A DNA stretch of 64,000 bases from Xanthomonas fragariae. GTDB taxonomy: Bacteria; Pseudomonadota; Gammaproteobacteria; Xanthomonadales; Xanthomonadaceae. This document shows positions 28,983 through 37,051 of this stretch, one piece after another. The stretch covers positions 2,666,001 to 2,730,000 of the forward strand of contig NZ_CP071955.1 of NCBI RefSeq assembly GCF_017603965.1, written 5' to 3'. How positions within the stretch are numbered: position 1 is the stretch's first letter; each line of letters starts with the position of its first letter. Made by a program: the position numbers and the translations under genes. The notes under the pieces were generated by a model. It saw nothing but the letters and a program-made list of their open reading frames with translations, searched no databases and was not told the origin of the DNA.

Positions 28983-29044
28983 TTCGGCAAACCCGCTACG
29001 TCTTCGCCATCTGCGCACCGGGTGTGCGATCGATCGATCAAAAT
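28983..29044 (+). promoter_or_regulatory. PIP box with HrpX-type -10 element
   Basis: TTCGG (28983-28987), exactly 15 bp, then TTCGC (29003-29007): a full match to TTCGB-N15-TTCGB. The -10-like hexamer CAAAAT (29039-29044, fits YANNNT) starts after 31 bp, within the 30-32 bp spacing required for HrpX-activated promoters of Xanthomonas type III secretion genes. It lies 170 bp upstream of the first array gene. Confidence 0.8.
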
Positions 29045-29214
29045 AATTGATTATCGAAGGCTGGATCGGCAGCGCTCCGACCAGATGGAAAGCAAGCTCA
29101 TCAGCCGGGCAAATGCGGGAGAGCTGGCAGTGTTCAGCGGCTATCCCTGCGCTGCATCAGCTTGACAAGATCCAGCAACAAGCCGTCTTTTTCATCATGA
29201 AGCGGAGCGAAAAA

Positions 29215-31098
29215 ATGGTGAGGCCAAAGAGCAGCAATCGTCGGACGCATGCCCAGAGCACCTACCAAAGCCTGCCAGAGCAGCCGACTGGCTGGCCGGC
29301 GAGCCCGGGCGGTGCTCCGGCCGGAATATCGTCGTCCTCAGCGCCCTCCGGCGTCCTCGGCGAACTGACAGCTCGACCGACTAAACTCCGTCGCACCGAG
29401 GCATCTGCTGTGCGTTTGGTGCCGGCATCGGGCGCGCATCCAGCGCCGAACGGCACATCGATGCCGTTTGCCTCCTCCGCGTTGCCGTACGGCGACCTGC
29501 CTCCCAACAGTCATGTGCATCATCATCCGCTTTGGCGTACTGATGCACCTGAGCTCCAGGGCGCAACAGCGCAGCAGCGTGTTTTTGAAGACGCCGCAGT
29601 TCATGAAGAACCTCGGGCGGCAGCCAATCGTCCATCAACCTTGCCCCGTGGGCCAACCCCGTTCGCCGAGCTAAGCGGCGACATTCGAGACGGGACCGTG
29701 TTGTCAGGCTCCAAGACACCCTATCCAACCGACACGGCACTCATCGCGCGGTTTGTAGACGGCGCCGAGAAGGGAGATAGCAACTTCACCACCACAAGAA
29801 TTTACAGCCAAGCCTTGATACGTTTTAGCGATTGGCTCAGACAGCAGAACAAAGGTAGTGTGCAGGAACGGCTTTTCAAAGACAAAGAAGCGCTGGAACA
29901 GGATGCCTCGAATTTTCAACAAGGGTATAAAAGTAATTATCTGACCTCGGGACTGAATCAGCTGCGTACCATGGCAGTTGCCACCGACGGAACGGTAAAG
30001 TTACGGGGTTACCCCCGCCATCAGGCTCCCGACGAGGATACGCAACTCATCAATGCTGCGCTTTCTGCTAAACCCCAGCAGGCAAGCGCGTTGCGCGCGT
30101 TCAGTGCATGGCTGCATGCCCAGGGTAAAAAGGGATTGTGCGAAACCGGCAGACTGCACTCCCAGACCTTGATGGATGACGCCAAGGCCTTCGTAAAAAC
30201 CGGCATGGCGAGCAGTAGCAGGTCAGTGTCGGCGCTGAAGCACCTGGAGGCCTTTTACTGTGCCGGAGCAACGGATATCGTGGCAAGGCGTAAAAGGCGC
30301 GATATCCACGAAGTCGACCACCAACTCAGCGAGCAATTTAAAGCTGCTTTTTCGGCGTCCGGCCTCGATAACAAATACGCTGACGGGAGATCCTACGGCA
30401 AGATGCTGTCAGAGCGTCTGATGCGATTCAGCGTTTGGCTAAATAAGAACCAAAAGGGTCCGATGGCATCGCGTTTGCACGACCAAACGTTGGATGACGA
30501 TTTGAAACTCTTCACCTATGACAAGTCACCAAATTACCGCAATTGTATGAAACACATGCTGACGCAAGTGCGCACGATGTTGCCTCCTGACGTGCAGTTG
30601 CCCGACCTGGGAAGCAGAGCTGAACCGGCGGAGCATTCTTATTCCTACATGTTTCCACTCACTCCTGAGGGTGGTTGGCCGCAGGCGGCTGAAGGCGTCT
30701 GGATTCCCGATACGCCCGAGCAGGAGGTGACGGGACCTGCGTGGCCAACCCAGCCCGCTGCGTCGAGTCCCCCTCTTGAATTCGACTGGGGGGGCGCACT
30801 GCGTCAAGCGGATGTTTTGTCGCAGGGGCATCAAAATTTGTCGCAAACGCATCCAAGCAATTGGGATATCGATAACTTTTCTGATCAGTTCATGGGGTCT
30901 GAGCAGTTCATGGGGCATTCGTTGTCAGCCCAGCCTGGGGCGTCGATTTCCAACATTCCATTCGACTGGCAGGCAATGCATCCAGCAGCGACAGAGCCGC
31001 ATCACTCCACCGCTATGCCGCAAGCGCCGATATTGACCTTCGACGAGAATGACACTGGGCTCGACTGCAACGATGGTGAACGGCATGTTCCCAAATGA
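29215..31098 (+). CDS. Candidate type III effector, paralog A (627 aa, three modules)
   Basis: First and fullest member of the tandem family. ATG at 29215 is preceded by GGAG at 6 bp; homologous starts and RBS recur in B-D. Layout: Ser/Pro/Ala-rich N-terminus without signal peptide (1-50); basic patch TKLRRTE (56-62); linker to ~168; module 1 (~170-255, core ALIRFSDWLRQQNKGS ... RL ... LEQDASNF); module 2 (~275-350, ALRAFSAWLHAQGKKGL ... LMDDAKAF); second basic patch RRKRRD (358-363); module 3 (~366-455, RLMRFSVWLNKNQKGP ... TLDDDLKLF); acidic/aromatic tail with EFDWGGAL (522-529), FDWQAM (583-588), ILTFDEND. Modules resemble the SAM-like core-binding fold of tyrosine recombinases; no catalytic domain follows. 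The PIP box upstream implies Hrp regulation. Effector role is inferred. Confidence 0.82.
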   Translation: MVRPKSSNRRTHAQSTYQSLPEQPTGWPASPGGAPAGISSSSAPSGVLGELTARPTKLRRTEASAVRLVPASGAHPAPNGTSMPFASSALPYGDLPPNSHVHHHPLWRTDAPELQGATAQQRVFEDAAVHEEPRAAANRPSTLPRGPTPFAELSGDIRDGTVLSGSKTPYPTDTALIARFVDGAEKGDSNFTTTRIYSQALIRFSDWLRQQNKGSVQERLFKDKEALEQDASNFQQGYKSNYLTSGLNQLRTMAVATDGTVKLRGYPRHQAPDEDTQLINAALSAKPQQASALRAFSAWLHAQGKKGLCETGRLHSQTLMDDAKAFVKTGMASSSRSVSALKHLEAFYCAGATDIVARRKRRDIHEVDHQLSEQFKAAFSASGLDNKYADGRSYGKMLSERLMRFSVWLNKNQKGPMASRLHDQTLDDDLKLFTYDKSPNYRNCMKHMLTQVRTMLPPDVQLPDLGSRAEPAEHSYSYMFPLTPEGGWPQAAEGVWIPDTPEQEVTGPAWPTQPAASSPPLEFDWGGALRQADVLSQGHQNLSQTHPSNWDIDNFSDQFMGSEQFMGHSLSAQPGASISNIPFDWQAMHPAATEPHHSTAMPQAPILTFDENDTGLDCNDGERHVPK

Positions 31099-31299
31099 CT
31101 ATTGCATCATGGAATTTACGATCGGCAGATGTCCGTCTCCGCAACGTAGAGTATTGCGTCGCGCTATACCGGGCACGGACGACACGTGAAACCAGCCCCA
31201 ACTTTAGTTGTCGGTGCTCAGCGGATATCCCTGAGCCGCACCAGCTTGGCGAGATCCAGGAACAAGGCGTCTTTTTCATCACGAAACGGAGCGAAAAAA

Positions 31300-33144
31300 A
31301 TGCAGATCCACAAGAGCAGCAATCCTCGGACGCATACCAATCAAAGCACGCCAGAGCAGGCCACTGTCCGGCCGGCTGGCGCGGGCACCGTTGCGTCCGG
31401 AATATCGTCGTCCTCAGCGCCCTCCGGCGTCCTCGGCGAACTGGCAGCTCGACCGACTAAGCGCCTTCGCACCGAGGCATCCGCTGTGCGTTCGACGCCG
31501 GCATCGGGCGCACCTCCGGCCCCGAACGGCACATCGATACGGTTTCCCTTCGCGTTGGATTGCGACGACCTGCCACCTAACAGTCATCTTCAGCTTTGGC
31601 CTGCTGATGCTCCTGAGCTCCAGGGCGCAACAGCGCAGCAGCCTGCTTTTGAAAACGCCGCAGTTCATGAAGAACCTCGGGCGGCAGCAAATCGTCCATC
31701 AACCTTGCCCGGTGGGTCCACCACGTTCGCCGAGCTAAGCGGCGACATTCGAGACGGGACCGTGTTGTCAGGCTCCAAGACACCCTATCCAACCGACACG
31801 GCACTCATCGCGCGGTTTGTAGACGGCGCCCAGAAGGGGAAGAGCAACTTCAACACCATAAGAATTTACAGCCACGCATTGATACGTTTTAGCGATTGGC
31901 TCAGACAGCAGAACAAAGGTAGTGTGGAGGAACGACTTTTCAAAGACAAAGAAGCGCTGGAACAGGATGCCTCGAATTTTCAACAAGGAAACAAACGCAA
32001 TCTTGTGACCTCGGCACTGAAGCATCTGCGTACCATGGCAGTTGCCACCGACGGAACGGTACAGGCCCGGGGTTACCACCGCCATGACGCTCCTGACGAG
32101 GATACACAATTCATCAATGCTGCGCTTTCTGCTAAACCCAATGAGGCAAGCGCGTTGCGCGCGTTCAGTGCATGGCTGCATGCCCAGGGCAAAAAGGGAT
32201 TGTGCGAAACGGACAGACTGTACTCCCAGACCTTGATGGATGACGCCCAAGCCTTCGTAAAAACCCGCATGGCGGGCAGTAGCAGGTCAGTGTCGGCGCT
32301 GAAGCACCTGCGAGCCTTATACCGCGCCGGAGCGGCGGATATCTTGGCAAGGAGTAAAAGGCGTAATATCCACGAAGTCGACCACCAACTCAGCGAGCAA
32401 TTTAAAGCTGCTTTTTCGGCGTCCGGCCTCGATAACAAATACGCTGACGGGAGATCCTACGGCAGGATGCTGTCAGAGCGTCTGATGCGATTCATCGTTT
32501 GGCTAAAGAAGAACCAAAAGGGTCCGATGGCATCGCGTTTGCACGACCAAACGTTGGATGACGATTTGAAACTCTTCACCTATGGCCAAACACCAAATTA
32601 CCACAATTGTATGAAACACATGCTGACGCAAGTGCGCACGATGTTACCTCCTGACGAGCAGTTGCCCGACCTGGGAAGCAGAGCTGAACCGGCGGAGCCT
32701 TCTTATTCCTACATGTTTCCACTCACTCCTGAGGGTGGTTGGCCGCAGGCGGCTGAAGGCGTCTGGATTCCCGATACGCCCGAGCAGGAGGTGACGGGAC
32801 CTGCGTGGCCAGCCCAGCTCGATGCGTCGAGTCCCCCTCTTGAATTCGACTGGGGGGGCGTACTGCATCAAGAAGATGTTTTGTTGCAGAGGCATCAAAA
32901 TTTGTCGCAAACGCATCCAAGCAATTGGGATCTCGATGACTTTTCTGATCAGTTCATGGGGCATTCGTTGTCCGCCCAGCCTGGGGCGTCGATTTCCAAC
33001 ATTCCATTCGACTGGCAGGCAATGCATCCAGCAGCGACAGAGCCGCATCACTCCACCGCTATGCCGCAAGCGTCGATATTGACCTTCGACGAGAATCACA
33101 CTGGGCTCGACTGGAACGATGGTGAACGGCGTGTTCCCGAATGA
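31300..33144 (+). CDS. Candidate type III effector, paralog B (614 aa, three modules)
   Basis: Second family member, closely similar to A. It starts MQIHKSSNPRTHTNQSTPEQ after GGAGCGAAAAAA. The NLS-like patch is TKRLRTE (about 53-59). Three helical modules are present: ALIRFSDWLRQQNKGS, ALRAFSAWLHAQGKKGL and RLMRFIVWLKKNQKGP, each followed by an RL...(T)L.DD motif. A further basic stretch SKRRNIHE precedes module 3. The tail keeps EFDWGGVLH, FDWQAM and LTFDENHTGLDW. The ~200-bp spacer from A (31099-31299) is repeated upstream of C and D and has only a degenerate PIP-like sequence, so this gene may rely on read-through from A or on a weak promoter of its own. Confidence 0.8.
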   Translation: MQIHKSSNPRTHTNQSTPEQATVRPAGAGTVASGISSSSAPSGVLGELAARPTKRLRTEASAVRSTPASGAPPAPNGTSIRFPFALDCDDLPPNSHLQLWPADAPELQGATAQQPAFENAAVHEEPRAAANRPSTLPGGSTTFAELSGDIRDGTVLSGSKTPYPTDTALIARFVDGAQKGKSNFNTIRIYSHALIRFSDWLRQQNKGSVEERLFKDKEALEQDASNFQQGNKRNLVTSALKHLRTMAVATDGTVQARGYHRHDAPDEDTQFINAALSAKPNEASALRAFSAWLHAQGKKGLCETDRLYSQTLMDDAQAFVKTRMAGSSRSVSALKHLRALYRAGAADILARSKRRNIHEVDHQLSEQFKAAFSASGLDNKYADGRSYGRMLSERLMRFIVWLKKNQKGPMASRLHDQTLDDDLKLFTYGQTPNYHNCMKHMLTQVRTMLPPDEQLPDLGSRAEPAEPSYSYMFPLTPEGGWPQAAEGVWIPDTPEQEVTGPAWPAQLDASSPPLEFDWGGVLHQEDVLLQRHQNLSQTHPSNWDLDDFSDQFMGHSLSAQPGASISNIPFDWQAMHPAATEPHHSTAMPQASILTFDENHTGLDWNDGERRVPE

Positions 33145-33345
33145 CTATTGCATCATGGAGTTTACGATCGGCAGATGTTCGCCTCCGCAACGTAGAGTAT
33201 TGCGTCGCGCTATACCGGGCACGGCCGACACGTGAAACCAGCCCCAACTTTAGTTGTCGGTGCTCAGCGGATATCCCTGAGCCGCACCAGCTTGGCGAGA
33301 TCCAGGAACAAGGCGTCTTTTTCATCACGAAACGGAGCGAAAAAA

Positions 33346-34845
33346 ATGCAGATCCACAAGAGCAGCAATCCTCGGACGCATACCAATCAAAGCACGCCAG
33401 AGCAGGCCACTGTCCGGCCGGCTGGCGCGGGCACCGTTGCGTCCGGAGTATCGTCTTCCTCAGCGCCCTCCGGCGTCCTCGGCGAACTGGCAGCTCGACC
33501 GACTAAGCGCCTTCGCACCGAGGCATCCGCTGTGCGTTCGACGCCGGCATCGGGCGCACCTCCGGCCCCGAACGGCACATCGATACGGTTTCCCTTCGCG
33601 TTGGATTGCGACGACCTGCCACCTAACAGTCATCTTCAGCTTTGGCCTGCTGATGCTCCTGAGCTCCAGGGCGCAACAGCGCAGCAGCCTGCTTTTGAAA
33701 ACGCCGCAGTTCATGAAGAACCTCGGGCGGCAGCAAATCGTCCATCAACCTTGCCCGGTGGGCCAGCCCCGTTCGCCAAGCTAAGCGGCGACATTCGAGA
33801 CGGGACCGTGTTGTCAGGCTCCAACACACCCTATGAAGACGACACGGCACTCATCGCGCGGTTTGTAGATGGCGCCCAGAAGGGGAAGAGCAACTTCAAC
33901 ACCACAAGAGTTTACAGCCACGCATTGATACGTTTTAGCGATTGGCTCAGACAGCAGAACAAAGGTAGTGTGCAGGAACGGCTTTTCAAAGACAAAGAAG
34001 CGCTGGAACAGGATGCCTCGAATTTTCAACAAGGAAACAAACGCAATCCTCTGACCGCGGCACTGAATCATCTGCGTACCATGGCAGTTGCCACCGACGG
34101 AACGGTACAGGCCCGGGGTTACCACCGCCATGACGCTCCTGACGAGGATACACAATTCATCAATGCTGCGCTTTCTGCTAAACCCCAGCAGGCAAGCGCG
34201 TTGCGCGCGTTCAGTGCATGGCTGCATGACCAAGGCAAAAAGGGATTGTGCGAAACCGGCAGACTGCACTCCCAGACCTTGATGGATGACGCCAAGGCCT
34301 TCGTAAACACGCGTATAGCGAGCAGTAGCAGGTCAATGTCGGCGCTGAAGCAACTGCGGGCCTTTTACCGCGCCGGAGCAACGGATATCGTGGCAAGAAG
34401 TAACATATTTCCACTCACTCCTGAGGGTGGTTGGCCGCAGGCGGCTGAAGGCGTCTGGATTCCCGATACGCCCGGGCAGGAGGTGACGGGACCTGCGTGG
34501 CCAGCCCAGACCGCTGCGTCGAGTCCCCCTCTTGAATTCGACTGGGGGGGCGCACTGCATCAAGAAGATGTTTTGTTGCAGGGGCATCAAAATTTGTCGC
34601 ATTTGTCGCAAACGCATCCAAGCAATTGGGATCTCGATAACTTTTCTGATCAGTTCATGGGGCATTCGTTGTCCGCCCAGCCTGGGGCGTCGATTTCCAG
34701 CTTTGCGTTCGACCCGGATGCAGTGCAGCCAGAAGCCACAGAGCGGCATCACTCCACCGCTATGCCGCAAGCGTCGATATTGACCTTCGACGAGAATGAC
34801 ACTGGGCTCGACTGGAACGATAGTGAACGGCGTGTTCCCGAATGA
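33346..34845 (+). CDS. Candidate type III effector, paralog C (499 aa, module 3 deleted)
   Basis: Third member. The N-terminal ~160 residues are almost identical to B. Modules 1 and 2 are present (ALIRFSDWLRQQNKGS; ALRAFSAWLHDQGKKGL), but after YRAGATDIVARS the frame jumps straight to NIFPLTPEGGWPQ, removing the whole third module (about 100 residues) in frame compared with A and B. The tail differs at its end: SISSFAFDPDAVQPEATE replaces the FDWQAM block, then LTFDENDTGLDW as in the others. The NLS-like TKRLRTE is kept. The frame is intact, so it may make a shorter working protein. Confidence 0.8.
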   Translation: MQIHKSSNPRTHTNQSTPEQATVRPAGAGTVASGVSSSSAPSGVLGELAARPTKRLRTEASAVRSTPASGAPPAPNGTSIRFPFALDCDDLPPNSHLQLWPADAPELQGATAQQPAFENAAVHEEPRAAANRPSTLPGGPAPFAKLSGDIRDGTVLSGSNTPYEDDTALIARFVDGAQKGKSNFNTTRVYSHALIRFSDWLRQQNKGSVQERLFKDKEALEQDASNFQQGNKRNPLTAALNHLRTMAVATDGTVQARGYHRHDAPDEDTQFINAALSAKPQQASALRAFSAWLHDQGKKGLCETGRLHSQTLMDDAKAFVNTRIASSSRSMSALKQLRAFYRAGATDIVARSNIFPLTPEGGWPQAAEGVWIPDTPGQEVTGPAWPAQTAASSPPLEFDWGGALHQEDVLLQGHQNLSHLSQTHPSNWDLDNFSDQFMGHSLSAQPGASISSFAFDPDAVQPEATERHHSTAMPQASILTFDENDTGLDWNDSERRVPE

Positions 34846-35046
34846 CTATTGCATCATGGGGTTTACGACCGGCAGATGTTCGTCTCCGCAACGTGGAGTA
34901 TTGCGTCGCGCTATACCGGGCACGGCCGACACGTGAAACCAGCCCCAACTTTAGTTGTCGGTGCTCAGCGGATATCCCTGAGCCGCACCAGCTTGGCGAG
35001 ATCCAGGAACAAGGCGTCTTTTTCATCACGAAACGGAGCGAAGAAA

Positions 35047-36582
35047 ATGCAGATCCACAAGAGCAGCAATCCTCGGACGCATACCAATCAAAGCACGCCA
35101 GAGCCGGCCACTGTCCGGCCGGCTGGCGCGGGCACCGTTGCGTCCGGAGTATCGTCTTCCTCAGCGCCCTCCGGCGTCCTCGGCGAACTGGCAGCTCGAC
35201 CGACTAAGCGCCTTCGCACCGAGGCATCCGCTGTGCGTTCGACGCCGGCATCGGGCGCACCTCCGGCCCCGAACGGCACATCGATACGGTTTCCCTTCGC
35301 GTTGGATTGCGACGACCTGCCACCTAACAGTCATCTTCAGCTTTGGCCTGCTGATGCTCCTGAGCTCCAGGGCGCAACAGCGCAGCAGCCTGCTTTTGAA
35401 AACGCCGCAGTTCATGAAGAACCTCGGGCGGCAGCAAATCGTCCATCAACCTTGCCCGGTGGACCCACCCCGTTCGCCGAGCTGAGAGACACAATTCGAC
35501 ACAGGACCGAGCCATCACCCTATCCTGTCGATAGTGCACTCATCGCGCGGTTTGTAGACAGCATTGAGGAGGAAGCGAGCAGCTTCGACACCGCGAAAAT
35601 GTACACCAATGCGTTGATGCGTTTTAGCACTTGGCTCAGGCAACAGAACAAGGATAGTCTGCAAGAGCTGCTCTGCAAAGGCGAAGGCGAGCTGAAAAGT
35701 GAGGCTCTTAATTTTAAAAAAGGGAAGAAAAACTCTTGTCTGAACGCGGCACTGTCGCATCTGCATTCCATTGCATCTACCAGCCACGGAACGGTAAAGA
35801 TCCGGGGTTGCCGCCACTATGAGGTTCATGGCAGCGATGAACCATTCCTCAAAAGCGCGCGTTCTGCTACTCCCTATGTCACAGCATTGCGCGCGTTCAG
35901 TGCATGGCTGCATGACCAGGGTAAAAAGGGATTGTGCGAAACCGGCAGACTGTACTCCCAGACCTTGATGGATGACGCCAAGGCCTTCGTAAACACGGGC
36001 ATGCCGAACAGCCAAAAAGCAGTTAAGGCGCTGTCGCAGATTGAGGCCTTTTACAGCACCGGAAAGAAGTCCGGCATGATGAGGCTCAGTACGCGTGATA
36101 TCGACGAAGGCGACCACCAACTCAGCCAACAATATGAAGCTACTTTGGTGGCATCGGGCCGCAATCAGACATACACTAACGGGCAAAGCTACGCTGGTAA
36201 GCTGTCAGGCCGTGCGCGCCAATTCAGCGCCTGGCTAAAGCAGCAAGGAAAGAATCCGATGACGTCGCGTTTGCACGACCAAACGTTGGATGACGATTTG
36301 AATCTCTACGTCGCTGGCAAAAACAAAAGTTATGCGGGTACTTTTAGACTCATGCTGGAACAAGTGCGCCAGATGTCGTCTCTTAAGATGCAGCCGCACG
36401 ACCTCGAAAGCAGAGCTGAGTCGGCGGAGTCTTCTGACTCCTCCATGTTTCCACCCCATCCTAAGGGTGGTTGGCCACAGGCTCCTGAGGGTGGTTGGCT
36501 GCAGGCGCCTTACAGCTGGGATCTCAATATGCCCGCGGAGGAAATGGATGGAGCTTCCGGGTCAACCCAGCCCGAGTCGTAG
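35047..36582 (+). CDS. Candidate type III effector, paralog D (511 aa, tail truncated by nonsense codon)
   Basis: Fourth member. Start and first ~140 codons are nearly identical to B and C, then the sequence diverges abruptly around 35477 into a distinct module set: ALMRFSTWLRQQNKDS, ALRAFSAWLHDQGKKGL and RARQFSAWLKQQGKNP, so three modules are kept. The tail is different (GGWPQAPEGGWLQAPYSW) and ends at TAG 36580-36582. Beyond the stop the same frame still reads SSTFIFDRDAMYPDAAAHH, related to the end of paralog C, so about 50 residues of acidic tail have been lost by a nonsense change and later frameshift. Product may be non-functional or altered. Confidence 0.78.
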   Translation: MQIHKSSNPRTHTNQSTPEPATVRPAGAGTVASGVSSSSAPSGVLGELAARPTKRLRTEASAVRSTPASGAPPAPNGTSIRFPFALDCDDLPPNSHLQLWPADAPELQGATAQQPAFENAAVHEEPRAAANRPSTLPGGPTPFAELRDTIRHRTEPSPYPVDSALIARFVDSIEEEASSFDTAKMYTNALMRFSTWLRQQNKDSLQELLCKGEGELKSEALNFKKGKKNSCLNAALSHLHSIASTSHGTVKIRGCRHYEVHGSDEPFLKSARSATPYVTALRAFSAWLHDQGKKGLCETGRLYSQTLMDDAKAFVNTGMPNSQKAVKALSQIEAFYSTGKKSGMMRLSTRDIDEGDHQLSQQYEATLVASGRNQTYTNGQSYAGKLSGRARQFSAWLKQQGKNPMTSRLHDQTLDDDLNLYVAGKNKSYAGTFRLMLEQVRQMSSLKMQPHDLESRAESAESSDSSMFPPHPKGGWPQAPEGGWLQAPYSWDLNMPAEEMDGASGSTQPES

Positions 36583-36737
36583 AGTTCCACGTTTATATTC
36601 GACCGGGATGCAATGTATCCGGACGCCGCAGCGCACCACCGCTATGTCGCATAACGTCACTACTGAGCTTCGACGAGAATGATACTGGCCCAACTGGAAA
36701 CATACTCCACAGCCTGTTCCCGAATAGTTCACGCTCT
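36583..36737 (+). pseudogene. Untranslated remnant of the paralog D tail
   Basis: Follows the TAG of paralog D. It reads SSTFIFDRDAMYPDAAAHH in frame, then, in another frame, LLSFDENDTGPTGN, matching the SILTFDENDTG ending of the family. It shows that D once extended further and decayed. Confidence 0.6.
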
Positions 36738-36885
36738 TTAGAGCGGCTAACAAACCGTAGCGAGCAGTCGTCAGGCGGGAGCGGACGGCGCGCAGGAACC
36801 GGAGTGTACGCGTGGTACATGCCGATTCCGAGCACCGGCCGCGCCCGCCTGACGGCGGCGCAGTAGTTTTGTTAGCTGCTCTTAA
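36738..36885. mobile_element. MITE-like element, copy 4 (complete, between paralogs D and E)
   Basis: TTAGAGCGGCTAACAAA at the left and GTTTTGTTAGCTGCTCTTAA at the right (one terminal mismatch), with the shared interior GGAGTGTACGCGTGGTACAT. It separates paralog E from any upstream promoter: sequence right of the element (GAGCTGGATCAGCAGCACTTCGCC) aligns with the leader of paralog A just after its -10 box. Confidence 0.9.
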
Positions 36886-37051
36886 TGCTTGAGAGCTGGA
36901 TCAGCAGCACTTCGCCCAGACGGGAAGCAAGTTCACCATTGGGGCCAATGCGCGAGAACTGGCGGTGTTCAGCAGATATTCCTGCGCTGTATCAGCTTGA
37001 CGAGATCCAACAACGAGCCGTTTTTTTCATCATGAAGCGGAGTGAAAAATA

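Noticed and set aside
29215..31098. Phage integrase interpretation of the paralog family
   Set aside because: Only core-binding-like modules are present; the catalytic R...HxxR...Y domain is absent and there are no att sites or tRNA gene beside them.
31099..31299. Extended N-terminus of paralog B from an upstream in-frame start at 31186
   Set aside because: The extra residues come from spacer DNA that is repeated before C and D, while the consistent GGAG-6-ATG start lies at 31300.
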